From assembly GCF_009734405.1 (NCBI RefSeq), contig NZ_CP046453.1, positions 2,046,001 to 2,110,000 of the forward strand: a stretch of 64,000 nucleotides of DNA, read 5' to 3'. How positions within the stretch are numbered: position 1 is the stretch's first letter; each line of letters starts with the position of its first letter. The notes below the pieces were generated by a model. It was not told the DNA's origin and searched no databases. It was given only the letters and a program-made list of their open reading frames with translations. Position numbers and translations under genes: made by a program. Of the stretch, positions 1 to 8,528 are shown piece by piece. Source of the DNA: Corynebacterium comes (GTDB lineage Bacteria > Actinomycetota > Actinomycetes > Mycobacteriales > Mycobacteriaceae).

Positions 1-1
1 C

Positions 2-76
2 TACGAGTCCGACAACCGACCCGACTGGGTGGACATCCCGCTGGCGGCGGTGCGCCGTATCCTCGAACGCCAATAG
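2..76 (+). CDS. C-terminal end of an upstream gene (partial)
   Basis: An open frame enters from the left edge and ends at TAG 74-76. The visible 24 residues end in VRRILERQ. Codons are strongly GC3-biased, as in a real gene of this genome. The start and most of the protein lie outside the window, so no function can be assigned. Confidence 0.55.
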   Translation, partial: YESDNRPDWVDIPLAAVRRILERQ

Positions 77-133
77 TAAGATCTTCCGTAGGGTGGTGGT
101 GACAGACGACCCCAACCGGAAGGTGACCTGACC

Positions 134-1159
134 TTGAGTGCCCCGAAGATCCCGCTCTCCCTCATCGATTTCTGCCACATCTACCCGGGCGAAACCGCAC
201 GGGTGTCCATGGCCCGTTCCGTGGCGCTGGCGCAGCGGGCTGAGGAGCTCGGGTACTCGCGCATCTGGTACTCCGAGCACCACAACATGAAGCACATCGC
301 CTCCTCCGCCCCGGCGGTGCTCATCGCCCACATCGGCGCGAAAACCGAGAAGATCCGACTGGGTTCCGGTGGCGTCATGCTGCCGAACCACTCCCCCTAT
401 GTGGTGGCGGAGCAGTTCGGCACGCTCGCGGAGCTCTACCCCGACCGCATCGACCTGGGTCTCGGCCGTGCGCCCGGCACAGACATGAACACGTTGGGCA
501 GGGCGCTGCGTCGCGACGCCAACGCCGCCGACCATTTCCCGCAGGACGTCATGGAACTCGAGGGCTACCTGGCCGGCCGCTCCCGCATCCCGGGTGTGGA
601 CGCCATCCCCGGTGTCGGCACCAACGTCCCCCTCTACATCCTGGGCTCCTCCCTGTACGGCGCGAGCCTGGCCGCCCAGCTTGGTCTGCCCTACTCCTTC
701 GCCTCGCACTTCGCGCCCACCCACCTGGAGCAGGCCGTGGCGACCTACCGGGAGAACTTCCAGCCTTCCGAGAAGCTTGCCGAGCCCTATGTCATCGCCG
801 CCGTCAACGTCACGGCCTCCGACACCCAGGAGGACGCCGTGCGTCAGCTCGAGGGTGTCTACCGCGAACGCATCCGGTCCATGGCCGGACGCGGCAGGTT
901 CCTCACCGAGGACCAGCTCGACGAGATCGTCCAGTCCCACCACGGGCGCCAGATCATCGACATGCTGCGCTACACCGCCGTGGGCACCCGTGACCAGGTC
1001 CGGGACTACCTGACCGAGTTCACCGAGACGGCCCAGGCCGACGAGCTGATGATCTCCCTGCAGGCCACCTCCGAGCCGGAGGCGATGCGCGGCATGGACA
1101 TCCTCGCCGAGGCATGGGAGCTGGACCCCGAACACACGGCGGGCGCACCGGGGGCCTGA
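134..1159 (+). CDS. LLM-class flavin-dependent oxidoreductase (MsnO8-type)
   Basis: A 341-residue protein of the bacterial luciferase-like monooxygenase superfamily. Such enzymes use reduced FMN or F420 in a TIM barrel; the substrate here is unknown. Family landmarks are the early [13 protein letters not shown] stretch (about residues 39-51), the [15 protein letters not shown] strand (about 73-87), and the DLGLGRAPG loop (about 107-115), which together are typical of the single-subunit LLM group often called MsnO8-like. The length is normal for the group. The start is TTG 134 with an AAGGTGA ribosome site about 8 nt upstream; no other in-frame start sits so well. It stands alone and converges on the HNH gene. 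Confidence 0.85.
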   Translation: MSAPKIPLSLIDFCHIYPGETARVSMARSVALAQRAEELGYSRIWYSEHHNMKHIASSAPAVLIAHIGAKTEKIRLGSGGVMLPNHSPYVVAEQFGTLAELYPDRIDLGLGRAPGTDMNTLGRALRRDANAADHFPQDVMELEGYLAGRSRIPGVDAIPGVGTNVPLYILGSSLYGASLAAQLGLPYSFASHFAPTHLEQAVATYRENFQPSEKLAEPYVIAAVNVTASDTQEDAVRQLEGVYRERIRSMAGRGRFLTEDQLDEIVQSHHGRQIIDMLRYTAVGTRDQVRDYLTEFTETAQADELMISLQATSEPEAMRGMDILAEAWELDPEHTAGAPGA

Positions 1160-1203
1160 GACGTGATCGCGCAGTGACGTAGCGCCCCGGAACGGCGGCC
1201 GAA

Positions 1204-2643
1204 TCATGCTGCTTCTTTGTTGTCGTCGGGTGGTTGTGTGCGTCGGCGGATCCGCGCCCCCGCGGCATCATCCGCCGCCTGGGTGGTGTTGAACCGCAAC
1301 GGCTGCCCCGGGCCCGCGCGTCTGCCGACCCTCCCGGTGACCGGGCACCGGTCGAGATACCCCCTGTTGCCGGCCCCGGTACGCGAATCATCGTTGTCCC
1401 CGTGATGCGGTGGGCACACCAGGGTGAGGTTGTTCAGATCGGTGACCCCACCCTTGGTCCAGGGTGTGAGGTGGTGGGCGTCGTTGTGGATCGCGGCGGT
1501 GGTGCAGTCCGGGCAGCCGCAGACCCCCTGGGCGGCGAACAGGGCGATCTTCTGGAACATACTCGCTGTCCGGTGCCCGCGTCCCAGGGCCAGGGGTTGA
1601 CCATCATGGTCGTGCAGGACCATGACGTCGAACTTCGCGGCCCCCAGGCGCAGCAGATCCACCGGGGTCAGCCGGTGGCCGGTGTTGGTGGGAAACGTCG
1701 ACGAGGCCGACATGTTCTCCAGGTCGTCGGCGGTGACCGACAGCAGGATCGAGCCGACCCCGGAGCGGGTGACCGCCTGCGAGGTCGCGAGGTGTCTGTT
1801 GAGGATGACCGCCAGCTGGTCGACGCGGCGTTGCGCCCGGGTGCGGGTGTCGGCGGTGTCGGGGTCGTCGAGGCCTGCGCCGGGGCGCAGCCCGGGGGCC
1901 AGGGCCGCGATGAGCATCGCGGCATCCGCGGCCGGTAGCCGGCCGCGGATGGTGCAGCTGCCGTCCGCATCGGGTTCCCCGATGTGCAGGCTGCGGCGGC
2001 GGTAGCCGGCGAGCGGGTCGGGGGTGGCGTGTCGGTTGGCCAGGTGGACCTGTCGGCGCAGCCAGTCGCGCAGGTCCTCCGGGGTGCGGCGGGCGGATTC
2101 CTCGAGTGCCTGATGGTGGAGGGTGGCACGGCCCGGGTCGGCGGTATCGGCCAGCTCGGTGAGTTCCCGGTCGATGATGCGCAGGATCTCGGCGGACGTG
2201 TCGGCGGCTTTACGCCTTGAGGCCTCCTGTTGTTGACGTTCCCGTTCGGCGCGCTCCGCCTCGGCCTTCTCCCGGGTGCGGCGTTGTTCCTCGGATTCGG
2301 TGTCCTCGGGTTCGGGTTCCGGGGGTGGCGGCGGTGGGCTGTAGAGGCTTGCCCCGGTCCGCAGGCGGGCCAGGGCCTCCCGCCGGGAGATCCCGAGGGT
2401 GGTGGTGAGGTAGTCGACCACGTTGGTGGAGCCGACGAGCCGGCCGGCGGTGTGGTGATCGGCCAGCCACGCGAAGGCGGCGTCGATCCGTGCCTTGGCG
2501 GCGAGGACCTGCTCGAGGTCCTTCATCCCGGCTGCAACGTCGTCGAAGACCACGGTGGAGGGGTCGGCCAGGACGTCGGAGAGGGTGGCCATGCCGGTGG
2601 TGATGTGGGTGACCGCATGGTCGACGCGTTGCTGTACCGTCAT
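1204..2643 (-). CDS. DUF222 / HNH endonuclease (13E12 repeat family), copy 1
   Basis: A 479-residue protein of the DUF222-HNH family common in mycobacteria and corynebacteria. Order of parts: a helical DUF222 region (about 1-290) interrupted by a polyproline run and an E/R/K-rich charged helix (about 105-150), then a C-terminal HNH nuclease. The HNH shows CGCPDC (likely zinc ligands), HNDAHH, DLNNL and CPPHH, so the catalytic His-Asn-His set is intact. It likely cuts or nicks DNA; the biological role of the family is unsettled. I chose the ATG at 2643 over an in-frame ATG 99 nt further upstream, because GAGGGGG lies just before it and a -35/-10 pair lies between the two. A paralogue sits at 49608. 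A six-codon ORF overlaps the start (see findings). Confidence 0.85.
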   Translation of the reverse strand: MTVQQRVDHAVTHITTGMATLSDVLADPSTVVFDDVAAGMKDLEQVLAAKARIDAAFAWLADHHTAGRLVGSTNVVDYLTTTLGISRREALARLRTGASLYSPPPPPPEPEPEDTESEEQRRTREKAEAERAERERQQQEASRRKAADTSAEILRIIDRELTELADTADPGRATLHHQALEESARRTPEDLRDWLRRQVHLANRHATPDPLAGYRRRSLHIGEPDADGSCTIRGRLPAADAAMLIAALAPGLRPGAGLDDPDTADTRTRAQRRVDQLAVILNRHLATSQAVTRSGVGSILLSVTADDLENMSASSTFPTNTGHRLTPVDLLRLGAAKFDVMVLHDHDGQPLALGRGHRTASMFQKIALFAAQGVCGCPDCTTAAIHNDAHHLTPWTKGGVTDLNNLTLVCPPHHGDNDDSRTGAGNRGYLDRCPVTGRVGRRAGPGQPLRFNTTQAADDAAGARIRRRTQPPDDNKEAA

Positions 2644-2660
2644 GACTCCCCCTCGTTCAT
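2640..2660 (-). CDS. six-codon leader ORF (MNEGES) overlapping the HNH endonuclease start
   Basis: ATG at 2660 opens a six-codon frame reading MNEGES and ends in TGA, which overlaps the endonuclease ATG as ATGA. The ATG lies exactly 7 nt after the -10 hexamer, so the transcript probably starts on it. The endonuclease ribosome site GAGGGGG lies inside this ORF. The paralogous locus at 49591 has the same arrangement (MNEGVS). Whether it is translated is inference. Confidence 0.4.
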   Translation of the reverse strand: MNEGES

Positions 2661-2667
2661 ATGTTCG

Positions 2668-2696
2668 AGCATATCGCCCCCGCGCGGCACCGTCAA
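2668..2696 (-). promoter_or_regulatory. promoter of DUF222/HNH gene copy 1
   Basis: On the minus strand TTGACG (2696-2691) and TATGCT (2673-2668) are separated by 17 nt, close to the sigma-70/SigA consensus. The predicted start of transcription falls at about 2660, on the A of the leader ORF. Confidence 0.65.
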
Positions 2697-2781
2697 CCCT
2701 TTTTCCGAACATGTTTGCCATGCGTCGCGGCGGCGCCGACAAGCATCGAACCCCCTCGCTTCCACCGCTGAAACCGGAGGA

Positions 2782-3300
2782 TTACACAGTGCCGAGCTTG
2801 TCGACGCCCACCCGGGGCGCTCTCCGCAGGATCAGGTCGACGAGTTCGATCGGCTGGGGATCGCCGCCGTCCGGGAAGCGAACCGTGTACGGGGCGACGG
2901 CCCGCATGTCTTCCGGGAAGCGCTGAGTGACGTGCCCGGGCAGCAGGACCAGGAAGGTACCGCGGCCGGGCAGGGTGTAGAGCTGGAGTTGTGTGAGCTG
3001 GTCGAGCGGGAAGCGGATGCCGGTGGGCAGGATGGTGACGTGGTCGTCGATGAGCAGGAGCGGCCGGGAACGGCGCCACAGCACGATGACCAGCATGATC
3101 AGCGCGATGAGCATCCCTGCGGCCGGGGCAGTGGCCGCCACGAGGTAGAGCGTCGACCAGGTCGGGGCGTCCTGGGTGGTGGCGGAGATGAGCAGGCCGA
3201 CGAGGATCGGCGCCATCACCAGGAGGAACACGACGCCGACGACCACGGCCCGGCTGGTGGCCAGGTGGCGGGCTGAGGACCGCAGTCTGATGGTGTCCAT
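2782..3300 (-). CDS. small membrane protein, unknown function
   Basis: A 172-residue protein starting MDTIRLRSS. Two hydrophobic segments (about residues 18-40 and 55-77) precede a soluble, beta-rich C-terminal part with LLLIDDHVTILPTGIRFPL, resembling the PH-like cytoplasmic domain seen in some two-helix membrane proteins. I do not recognise a named family. It lies 13 nt after the AEC permease on the same strand, so the two are probably co-transcribed. A longer upstream frame exists but is out of register with permease coding; the ATG at 3300 is preferred although its ribosome site is poor. Confidence 0.6.
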   Translation of the reverse strand: MDTIRLRSSARHLATSRAVVVGVVFLLVMAPILVGLLISATTQDAPTWSTLYLVAATAPAAGMLIALIMLVIVLWRRSRPLLLIDDHVTILPTGIRFPLDQLTQLQLYTLPGRGTFLVLLPGHVTQRFPEDMRAVAPYTVRFPDGGDPQPIELVDLILRRAPRVGVDKLGTV

Positions 3301-3313
3301 GATGGAGGTGATG

Positions 3314-4228
3314 TTACCCGGGGCCGAGCAGCACGGTGACCGCGACAAGCACCGGGAAGGACACCAGCGTGGACACCACTCCGGTGTCGCGGGCGAGTCG
3401 CTCATTGGTGCGGAAACGCAGGGCATAGGTGAGTACGTTCTGCGCGGTCGGCAGCGCCCCGAGCACCACCAGTGTGAACAGCGCGTGGCCGCTCAGTCCG
3501 AAGACATGGAAGGCCAGCAGCCCGGCGATGATCGGGTGCACCACGTTCTTCAGCAGCACCACCAGGGCCACATCACCGGTGAGTGAGACTGTCGAGCCGA
3601 CCAGGGACATGCCGAACACCATCAGCGCCAGCGGCACCGAGGCGCCGGCCAGCAGCGCGACCGGCTGGCCGACGAACACCGGCACCGGGACCCGCAGAAA
3701 CCCGATGAGCAGCCCGGCGATCGCGGCCAGCAGCATCGGGTTACGGAAGGCCAGGAGCACGTTGCGCAGCAGGTTCGACTGCTTCGAGGCGTGAAGCATG
3801 TCCAGCGTGGTCAGGGTGACGGGCGCGTAGAAGGCGACCTGGAAGAGGATGACGGGGATGACGGCGGCGGCGTCGTCGAGAATGTAGACGGCCAGCGGCA
3901 CACCCAGGTTGCCGGCGTTGGCGTAGGAGGACGCCAACATGCCGATGAGACTGTCCGGGGAGTTCGAACCGCGCAGGCGCAGCAGCAGGAAACCCAGGAA
4001 GCCCGCGACAAGGGCTGATAACGCGATGACCAGGAAGTTCGCGGAGAATATCTCCCGGGGGTCGGTGTCCAGGAGGATGTCGAACAGGAGCGCCGGCGTG
4101 GCCACCAGGTACACCATGTTGGCCAGGGCGCGGCGGGCCCCGGGGCCGAGGGCGTCCGTACGGCCGAGGACGTACCCCACCGCGATGACGACCACGACCA
4201 CGCCGAATCCGGTGAGTACCTCAATCAC
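3314..4228 (-). CDS. AEC-family (auxin efflux carrier) transporter
   Basis: A 304-residue hydrophobic protein with about ten membrane segments. It has the family's N-terminal half containing YVLGRTDALGPGAR and the mid-protein SSYANAGNLGVPLAVYILDD motif, where the conserved asparagine and N-L-G-V-P break the helix. AEC proteins export small carboxylates such as malate or lactate, or import them; the substrate here cannot be read. The start is GTG 4228. No ribosome site is visible, but TACGAT (minus strand) lies 8 nt upstream, so a leaderless transcript is likely. This separates it from the phosphonate operon, whose last stop is 19 nt away. Confidence 0.85.
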   Translation of the reverse strand: MIEVLTGFGVVVVVIAVGYVLGRTDALGPGARRALANMVYLVATPALLFDILLDTDPREIFSANFLVIALSALVAGFLGFLLLRLRGSNSPDSLIGMLASSYANAGNLGVPLAVYILDDAAAVIPVILFQVAFYAPVTLTTLDMLHASKQSNLLRNVLLAFRNPMLLAAIAGLLIGFLRVPVPVFVGQPVALLAGASVPLALMVFGMSLVGSTVSLTGDVALVVLLKNVVHPIIAGLLAFHVFGLSGHALFTLVVLGALPTAQNVLTYALRFRTNERLARDTGVVSTLVSFPVLVAVTVLLGPG

Positions 4229-4236
4229 GAGAGGTC

Positions 4237-4242
4237 ATCGTA
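4237..4242 (-). promoter_or_regulatory. -10 element of AEC transporter gene (leaderless)
   Basis: TACGAT on the minus strand, 8 nt before the GTG start and just past the stop of the phosphonate dehydrogenase gene. No clear -35 was seen. Confidence 0.4.
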
Positions 4243-4247
4243 GCCGA

Positions 4248-5264
4248 CTATGGGGTGACGACCATGCGCGTCGCCGGTGAGGAGGACCGGAAGGCTGCGG
4301 GAAGCTCGCTCAGCGTGATCGGCTCGCCGAGGATCTCCTTCCAACGCAACTGCTCCCACTCCGCGGCGAGGAAGGCGACGGCCTGCTCCAGGTGACGCGG
4401 TTCAAAGTTGTGCACGCCCGTCACCGTGCGCCAACCCCGCACGAGCCATTCCGGATCCAGGTCCACCGCAGGCACCGGGGCGACCGTGCCGGCGAAGACG
4501 GCTGTACCACCTGTATCGAGCGACCGGAGGCAGGCGCTCGCGCCTTCCGAGACCCCCGAGAACTCCAGGGCGACGTCGACCGTCAGGCATGCGCCCGGTG
4601 CGCTCAGCTCATCCGCGATTCCGGCGACCTGATTCAGATTCGCCGGGTTGGGGTCGCAGGCGATGATGTGCCGCGCTCCCCTGCTCCGGGCGGCGGCGAC
4701 CGCGATCATTCCGAGCATGCCGATTCCGTTGACCAGGACCGTGCGGTCCCGGAGATCTCCGGCACGCTCCAGCACGGCCATCACTGTCGCGACGGCGCAG
4801 CCTGCCGTGGAGGCCACGGCATCGGGGATCCCCTCCGGAACGACGGTGACCGACTGCCCCGCCAGAACATGGAGGTGGGTGGCGTAGGTGCCGGACAGCT
4901 GCCAGTCCCCCTCGAAGGATTCATGTCCGGCCTTTCGCACGCTCTCGCATTTGGCGGTCAGGCCGCGCCGGCAGTGTCGGCACCGCCCGCACGACACGGT
5001 CACCGCGAACACCACCCGCTCGCCCACGTCCACGCCGGGGCGACGACTGGCGACGACCTCGCCCACGCCCTCGTGCCCGAGGATCGACGGGCATGCGCCG
5101 GGACGCCGCCCGGAGACCGTGTGCCGGTCGGAACCGCAGATGGTGGCCGCACGCAGCTCAACCAGCAGTTCTCCGGGGGCCGGATCCGGGAGCTCAACCT
5201 CGATGCTGCGGAAGGAGCCGCCGCCCTCCCACAACTGGGCGCGGGCCGTGGTGCTCGGGGTCAT
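4248..5264 (-). CDS. phosphonate-catabolism-associated zinc alcohol dehydrogenase (TIGR03366-like)
   Basis: A 338-residue medium-chain zinc dehydrogenase. Catalytic zinc ligands are Cys43 (ATICGSD) and His64-Glu65 (GHEG). The structural zinc cysteines are Cys92, 95, 98 and 106. The nucleotide-binding turn is NGIGMLGMIA. The central PEGIPDAVASTAGCAVATVM and the late VTGVHNFEPRHLEQAV are characteristic of the TIGR03366 clade, which co-occurs with the phosphonatase-like hydrolase next door. The start ATG overlaps the hydrolase stop by one base (TGATG), indicating translational coupling. A likely job is oxidation or reduction of the aldehyde released after C-P cleavage; the exact substrate is not known. 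Confidence 0.85.
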   Translation of the reverse strand: MTPSTTARAQLWEGGGSFRSIEVELPDPAPGELLVELRAATICGSDRHTVSGRRPGACPSILGHEGVGEVVASRRPGVDVGERVVFAVTVSCGRCRHCRRGLTAKCESVRKAGHESFEGDWQLSGTYATHLHVLAGQSVTVVPEGIPDAVASTAGCAVATVMAVLERAGDLRDRTVLVNGIGMLGMIAVAAARSRGARHIIACDPNPANLNQVAGIADELSAPGACLTVDVALEFSGVSEGASACLRSLDTGGTAVFAGTVAPVPAVDLDPEWLVRGWRTVTGVHNFEPRHLEQAVAFLAAEWEQLRWKEILGEPITLSELPAAFRSSSPATRMVVTP

Positions 5265-5938
5265 CAGTTCAGTTCCTCCAGCAGACCGGGGAGTTCCGCC
5301 GAGGAGGCCAGGACGTGATCCGCGTCGAGTTCGCCGAACTCCTCCTCGGTGAGGTGCCCGGTCAGGACGCCGACGGAGCGCACTCCCGCCCGCTGCGCGG
5401 AGATGACGTCCGCCCGGGTGTCCCCGAGGCTGATCACCTCATCCGGGTCGGTGACGTCCAGCTCGGCCATGACCTTCCGGATGAGGTAGGGCTCCGGCCG
5501 TCCGGACTCGACCTCGTCACCGGCGGCGGTGGTGTCGAGGAGATCGCCCACGGACCATCCCATCGAACCGAGGATGAGGTCGACGGTCTCCCGGTTGAAC
5601 CCGGTGGTCAGGGCGACCCGGATGTCCCGGGCGCGCAGTTCGCGCAGCATGTCCTCGACACCGTCGATCGGCACGGGCGGGTTCTCGGTGTAGGTGCGGC
5701 GCAGTTCCGCACGGAACCACTCCCAGGTCTCCTCCACGAGCTCCTCGGTGGCCTGAATACCGCCGAGCTCGAGCAGGTTGCGGATGGCCCACTTCTTCTC
5801 GGTTCCCATCCACTCCTGGAACTGCTCGTCGGTGTAGCGGGCGCCGGTGCGCTCGGTGGCCTCACGCAGGACCCGGTAGACCTCATCCCGGTCGTTGATG
5901 GTGGTGCCGGCCATGTCGAAGATGGCGAGTGAAATCAT
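5264..5938 (-). CDS. phosphonatase-like HAD hydrolase (TIGR03351-like)
   Basis: A 224-residue HAD-superfamily enzyme. The N-terminal motif is D8-M-A-G-T12, the DxAGT form that separates phosphonatases from ordinary HAD phosphatases. The cap carries MGTEKKW, whose Lys48 or Lys49 fits the Schiff-base lysine of phosphonoacetaldehyde hydrolase. Arg147 (ESGRPEP) replaces the usual HAD lysine, and LGDTRAD (Asp173, Asp177) completes the magnesium site. All signs favour C-P bond cleavage of a 2-oxoethylphosphonate. No PhnW transaminase is nearby; instead the gene sits with an FAD oxidase and a zinc dehydrogenase, the known company of this clade. The start ATG 5938 was preferred over an ATG 84 nt upstream because the shorter form begins directly with the first beta strand. 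Confidence 0.9.
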   Translation of the reverse strand: MISLAIFDMAGTTINDRDEVYRVLREATERTGARYTDEQFQEWMGTEKKWAIRNLLELGGIQATEELVEETWEWFRAELRRTYTENPPVPIDGVEDMLRELRARDIRVALTTGFNRETVDLILGSMGWSVGDLLDTTAAGDEVESGRPEPYLIRKVMAELDVTDPDEVISLGDTRADVISAQRAGVRSVGVLTGHLTEEEFGELDADHVLASSAELPGLLEELN

Positions 5939-5969
5939 GGTGTACTCCTTGGGGGTGTGATGGGGTTGA

Positions 5970-7649
5970 TCAGCGGACGGTCTTGCGCAGCCACATGGAG
6001 ACGCCCTCGACCAGCAGCACAACGGCGATCATCAGCAGCAGGATGGTGGTGACCACCTCGAACTGGTTGATCCGCGAGGCGTTGAGGAGGAGGAAGCCGA
6101 TGCCGCCTGCGCCGACGACTCCGAGCAGCGTCGCCGAACGGATGTTGGTGTCCAGCAGGTACATCGTGTGAGCGACAAACGCCGGGGCCGCCTGGCGCAT
6201 GGTGGCGGAGAAGAAGATCTGTGCCTCCGAGGCGCCCGCGGTACGGAGGGCGGTCTGTACCTCGACGTCCGTCTCCTCCAGCGAATCGGCGACGAGCTTG
6301 GACAGCAGTCCGACCGCTCCGACGGCAAGTGCGAGGGTTCCGGCGACGCCGCCGAGGCCGGTGATGACCACGAAGATGATGGCCAGGATCAGCTCGGGGA
6401 TACCGCGGATGACCACGATGAACGTCCGGAAGAAGCCGTGGACGTAGGGGTTGGCCACCACGTTGCGGGCGGCCAGGACACCGATGGGGATCGCCAGAAC
6501 GGCGCCCAGCACGGTGGCGGCCAGGGCGATCTGGACCGTCACCAGGAGCTGCTCCAGGAGCAGGGGGAACGATCCTCCGGTGGAGGGCGGCAGGAACAGG
6601 CCGACGGTCTGGGGCAGGTCGAGGATGCCCTGCCCCAGGGTGGACCAGGTGACGTCGACCCGGTAGAGGGAGGCGACCGTGAGCACCGCGATCAGGAGGA
6701 ACGCGCCGAAACGGCGGATTCGGGCCGTGGTCCACGGGGGCGTGAGCCGCAGGTCCGGGCCGCCAGCTGAGTCCCGACCCCGGTTGAGGAGCCTGTCCAC
6801 CCAGGTTCCACCGACGACGGTGCCGCCGGAGCTGCTCATGATGGCCGCCCGGATGCCGCCCGAGATCAGCTCGATGACGATGCACAGGACGAGCACGATG
6901 ACAGCCAACGCCATACCCCGCTGGTAGTCGAGGACGCGGAGGGATTCGGAGATCGCCAGGCCGATGCCGCCCACGCCGACGTAACCCAGCAGCACCGAGG
7001 TGCGCAGGTTGATGTCGAAACGGTGGAGGGCGGTGGCGATCATCTGGGGCAGGAGCACCTGCGGGATGGCCGCGGTGATCTGCTGGCGGCGGGTGCCGCC
7101 GATGGACTCGATGGACTCCCGGGGGCCGTCGTCAAGCTCTTCGACGGCATCCGCGTAGAGCTTGGCCACCATGCCCACCGAGTGGATGCCCAGTGCCAGG
7201 ATGCCGGCGGTGGCGCCGAGGCCGAACATGCGCAGGAAGATGATGGCGAGCACAAGGTCGGGGATGGCCCGGGCCAGCACGATCAGCGCGCGTGCCGTCC
7301 ATTGTGCGCCGGCGCCACGGGAGGTGGGCCGGGCCGCGGCGAGCGCCACCGGAATGGACAACGCCACGGACAGGGCGGTGGCCAGGAAGACGATGGCCAG
7401 GGTCTCGACGATGAGGGAGACGGTCTCGCCCGGCGGTGGGAAGTCGAGGGGGAAGATGCGGCGGGCGAAATTGACGGCGTTGCCGAAGGAATCGACGATC
7501 GTGCCGGGACTGATGCCCAGGTCGTGGATCGACCAGGCTCCGGCCACGAAGAGTGCCGCCATGACGACGCCGGCGGCGATGTTGTTGGCCGAGGGTGCCG
7601 GGCCCGGGGGCAGGGGGATCTCCCGTGGCTGTGCGGTGAGCTGTGTCAT
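5970..7649 (-). CDS. phnE: PhnE-type phosphonate ABC permease, two permease domains fused
   Basis: A 559-residue membrane protein holding two PhnE permease units in tandem; the usual PhnE is about 270 residues and acts as a dimer. Each half has its own cytoplasmic EAA loop: AVEELDDGPRESIESIGG (about 168-185) and DSLEETDVEVQTALRTAG (about 452-470), both with the conserved glycine. Five to six membrane helices surround each loop. The fusion would supply the full translocation pore for PhnC/PhnD. The start ATG 7649 follows the phnC stop by 4 nt with a GGTGACGG-like ribosome site. An upstream ATG would overlap phnC by about 56 nt and is less likely. Confidence 0.9.
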   Translation of the reverse strand: MTQLTAQPREIPLPPGPAPSANNIAAGVVMAALFVAGAWSIHDLGISPGTIVDSFGNAVNFARRIFPLDFPPPGETVSLIVETLAIVFLATALSVALSIPVALAAARPTSRGAGAQWTARALIVLARAIPDLVLAIIFLRMFGLGATAGILALGIHSVGMVAKLYADAVEELDDGPRESIESIGGTRRQQITAAIPQVLLPQMIATALHRFDINLRTSVLLGYVGVGGIGLAISESLRVLDYQRGMALAVIVLVLCIVIELISGGIRAAIMSSSGGTVVGGTWVDRLLNRGRDSAGGPDLRLTPPWTTARIRRFGAFLLIAVLTVASLYRVDVTWSTLGQGILDLPQTVGLFLPPSTGGSFPLLLEQLLVTVQIALAATVLGAVLAIPIGVLAARNVVANPYVHGFFRTFIVVIRGIPELILAIIFVVITGLGGVAGTLALAVGAVGLLSKLVADSLEETDVEVQTALRTAGASEAQIFFSATMRQAAPAFVAHTMYLLDTNIRSATLLGVVGAGGIGFLLLNASRINQFEVVTTILLLMIAVVLLVEGVSMWLRKTVR

Positions 7650-7653
7650 GCCG

Positions 7654-8517
7654 TCACCACTGCCCTTCGCCGGGGGGCCCGTCCACGGAGGCTGCACGGT
7701 CGAGGACACCGTCGGGGTCGGCCAGGCCCGAGACGCTGTCGTAGATCCGGGAGGCCTCCCCCACGGTCAGGCCGGCGGTCTGCTGGTTCAGCACGAGACG
7801 GCCGCTGCGCAGACCGATGATGCGGTCGGCGAAGTCGATGGCCAGCTGCACCTGGTGGAGGGAGGCGATGACGGTCAGGCCGTCCTCCCTGGAGATCTGG
7901 GTGAGCAACGCGATGACCTCTCCGGCGGAGACCGGATCGAGGGAGGCGACGGGCTCGTCGGCAAGCAGGATCCGGGGGTTCTGCATGAGTGCGCGGGCGA
8001 TGGCGACGCGCTGCTGCTGACCGCCGGAGAGGGTGTCAGCGCGTTGGTAGGCGCGGTCGGCCAGGCCGACGCGCTCCAGCTTCTCCATCGCTTCCCGACG
8101 CACGCTCTTCGGGTACATCATCAGGCTGAGGCGCGGGCCCCGGAGGGAACCGAGCCGGCCGGTGCAGACGTTCTCGAGCACGGTCATGGGGCCGATGAGG
8201 TTGAAGTTCTGGAAGATCACCCCGATGTCGCGGCGGAGGGCGCGCAGCTGCTTTCCCTTGAGCTGCGGAACGTCCTCACCCAGCGCCCGGACCGACCCGC
8301 TGGTGGGCCTGTGGAGTCCGTTGATGTGGCGGAGAAGCGTGGACTTGCCTGATCCGGAGAGACCGAGCAGGACGGTGATTCCGCCGTGGGGGAAGCCGAC
8401 GGTGACGTCGTCGAGGCCGAGGACCCCGTCGCCGAAATCCTTGGTGAGGTTGTCGATCTGGACGGCGTAGATCTCGTCGATCTCCCGCTGGAAGGCCCGG
8501 GGCTGGTGGTCTTTCAT
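7654..8517 (-). CDS. phnC: phosphonate ABC transporter ATP-binding protein PhnC
   Basis: A 287-residue ABC ATPase. Walker A is GLSGSGKST (about 51-59), the Q-loop is VIFQNFNLIG, the signature is LSGGQQQRVAIARAL, Walker B is ILLADEPVASLDP, and the switch histidine is in IASLHQ. The IFQNFNLI and SLHQVQLA stretches are typical of the PhnC branch. It powers uptake of phosphonates through PhnE, with PhnD delivering ligand. It lies 11 nt after phnD and 4 nt before phnE in one operon. Confidence 0.93.
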   Translation of the reverse strand: MKDHQPRAFQREIDEIYAVQIDNLTKDFGDGVLGLDDVTVGFPHGGITVLLGLSGSGKSTLLRHINGLHRPTSGSVRALGEDVPQLKGKQLRALRRDIGVIFQNFNLIGPMTVLENVCTGRLGSLRGPRLSLMMYPKSVRREAMEKLERVGLADRAYQRADTLSGGQQQRVAIARALMQNPRILLADEPVASLDPVSAGEVIALLTQISREDGLTVIASLHQVQLAIDFADRIIGLRSGRLVLNQQTAGLTVGEASRIYDSVSGLADPDGVLDRAASVDGPPGEGQW

Positions 8518-8528
8518 GTGGTTCCGCC

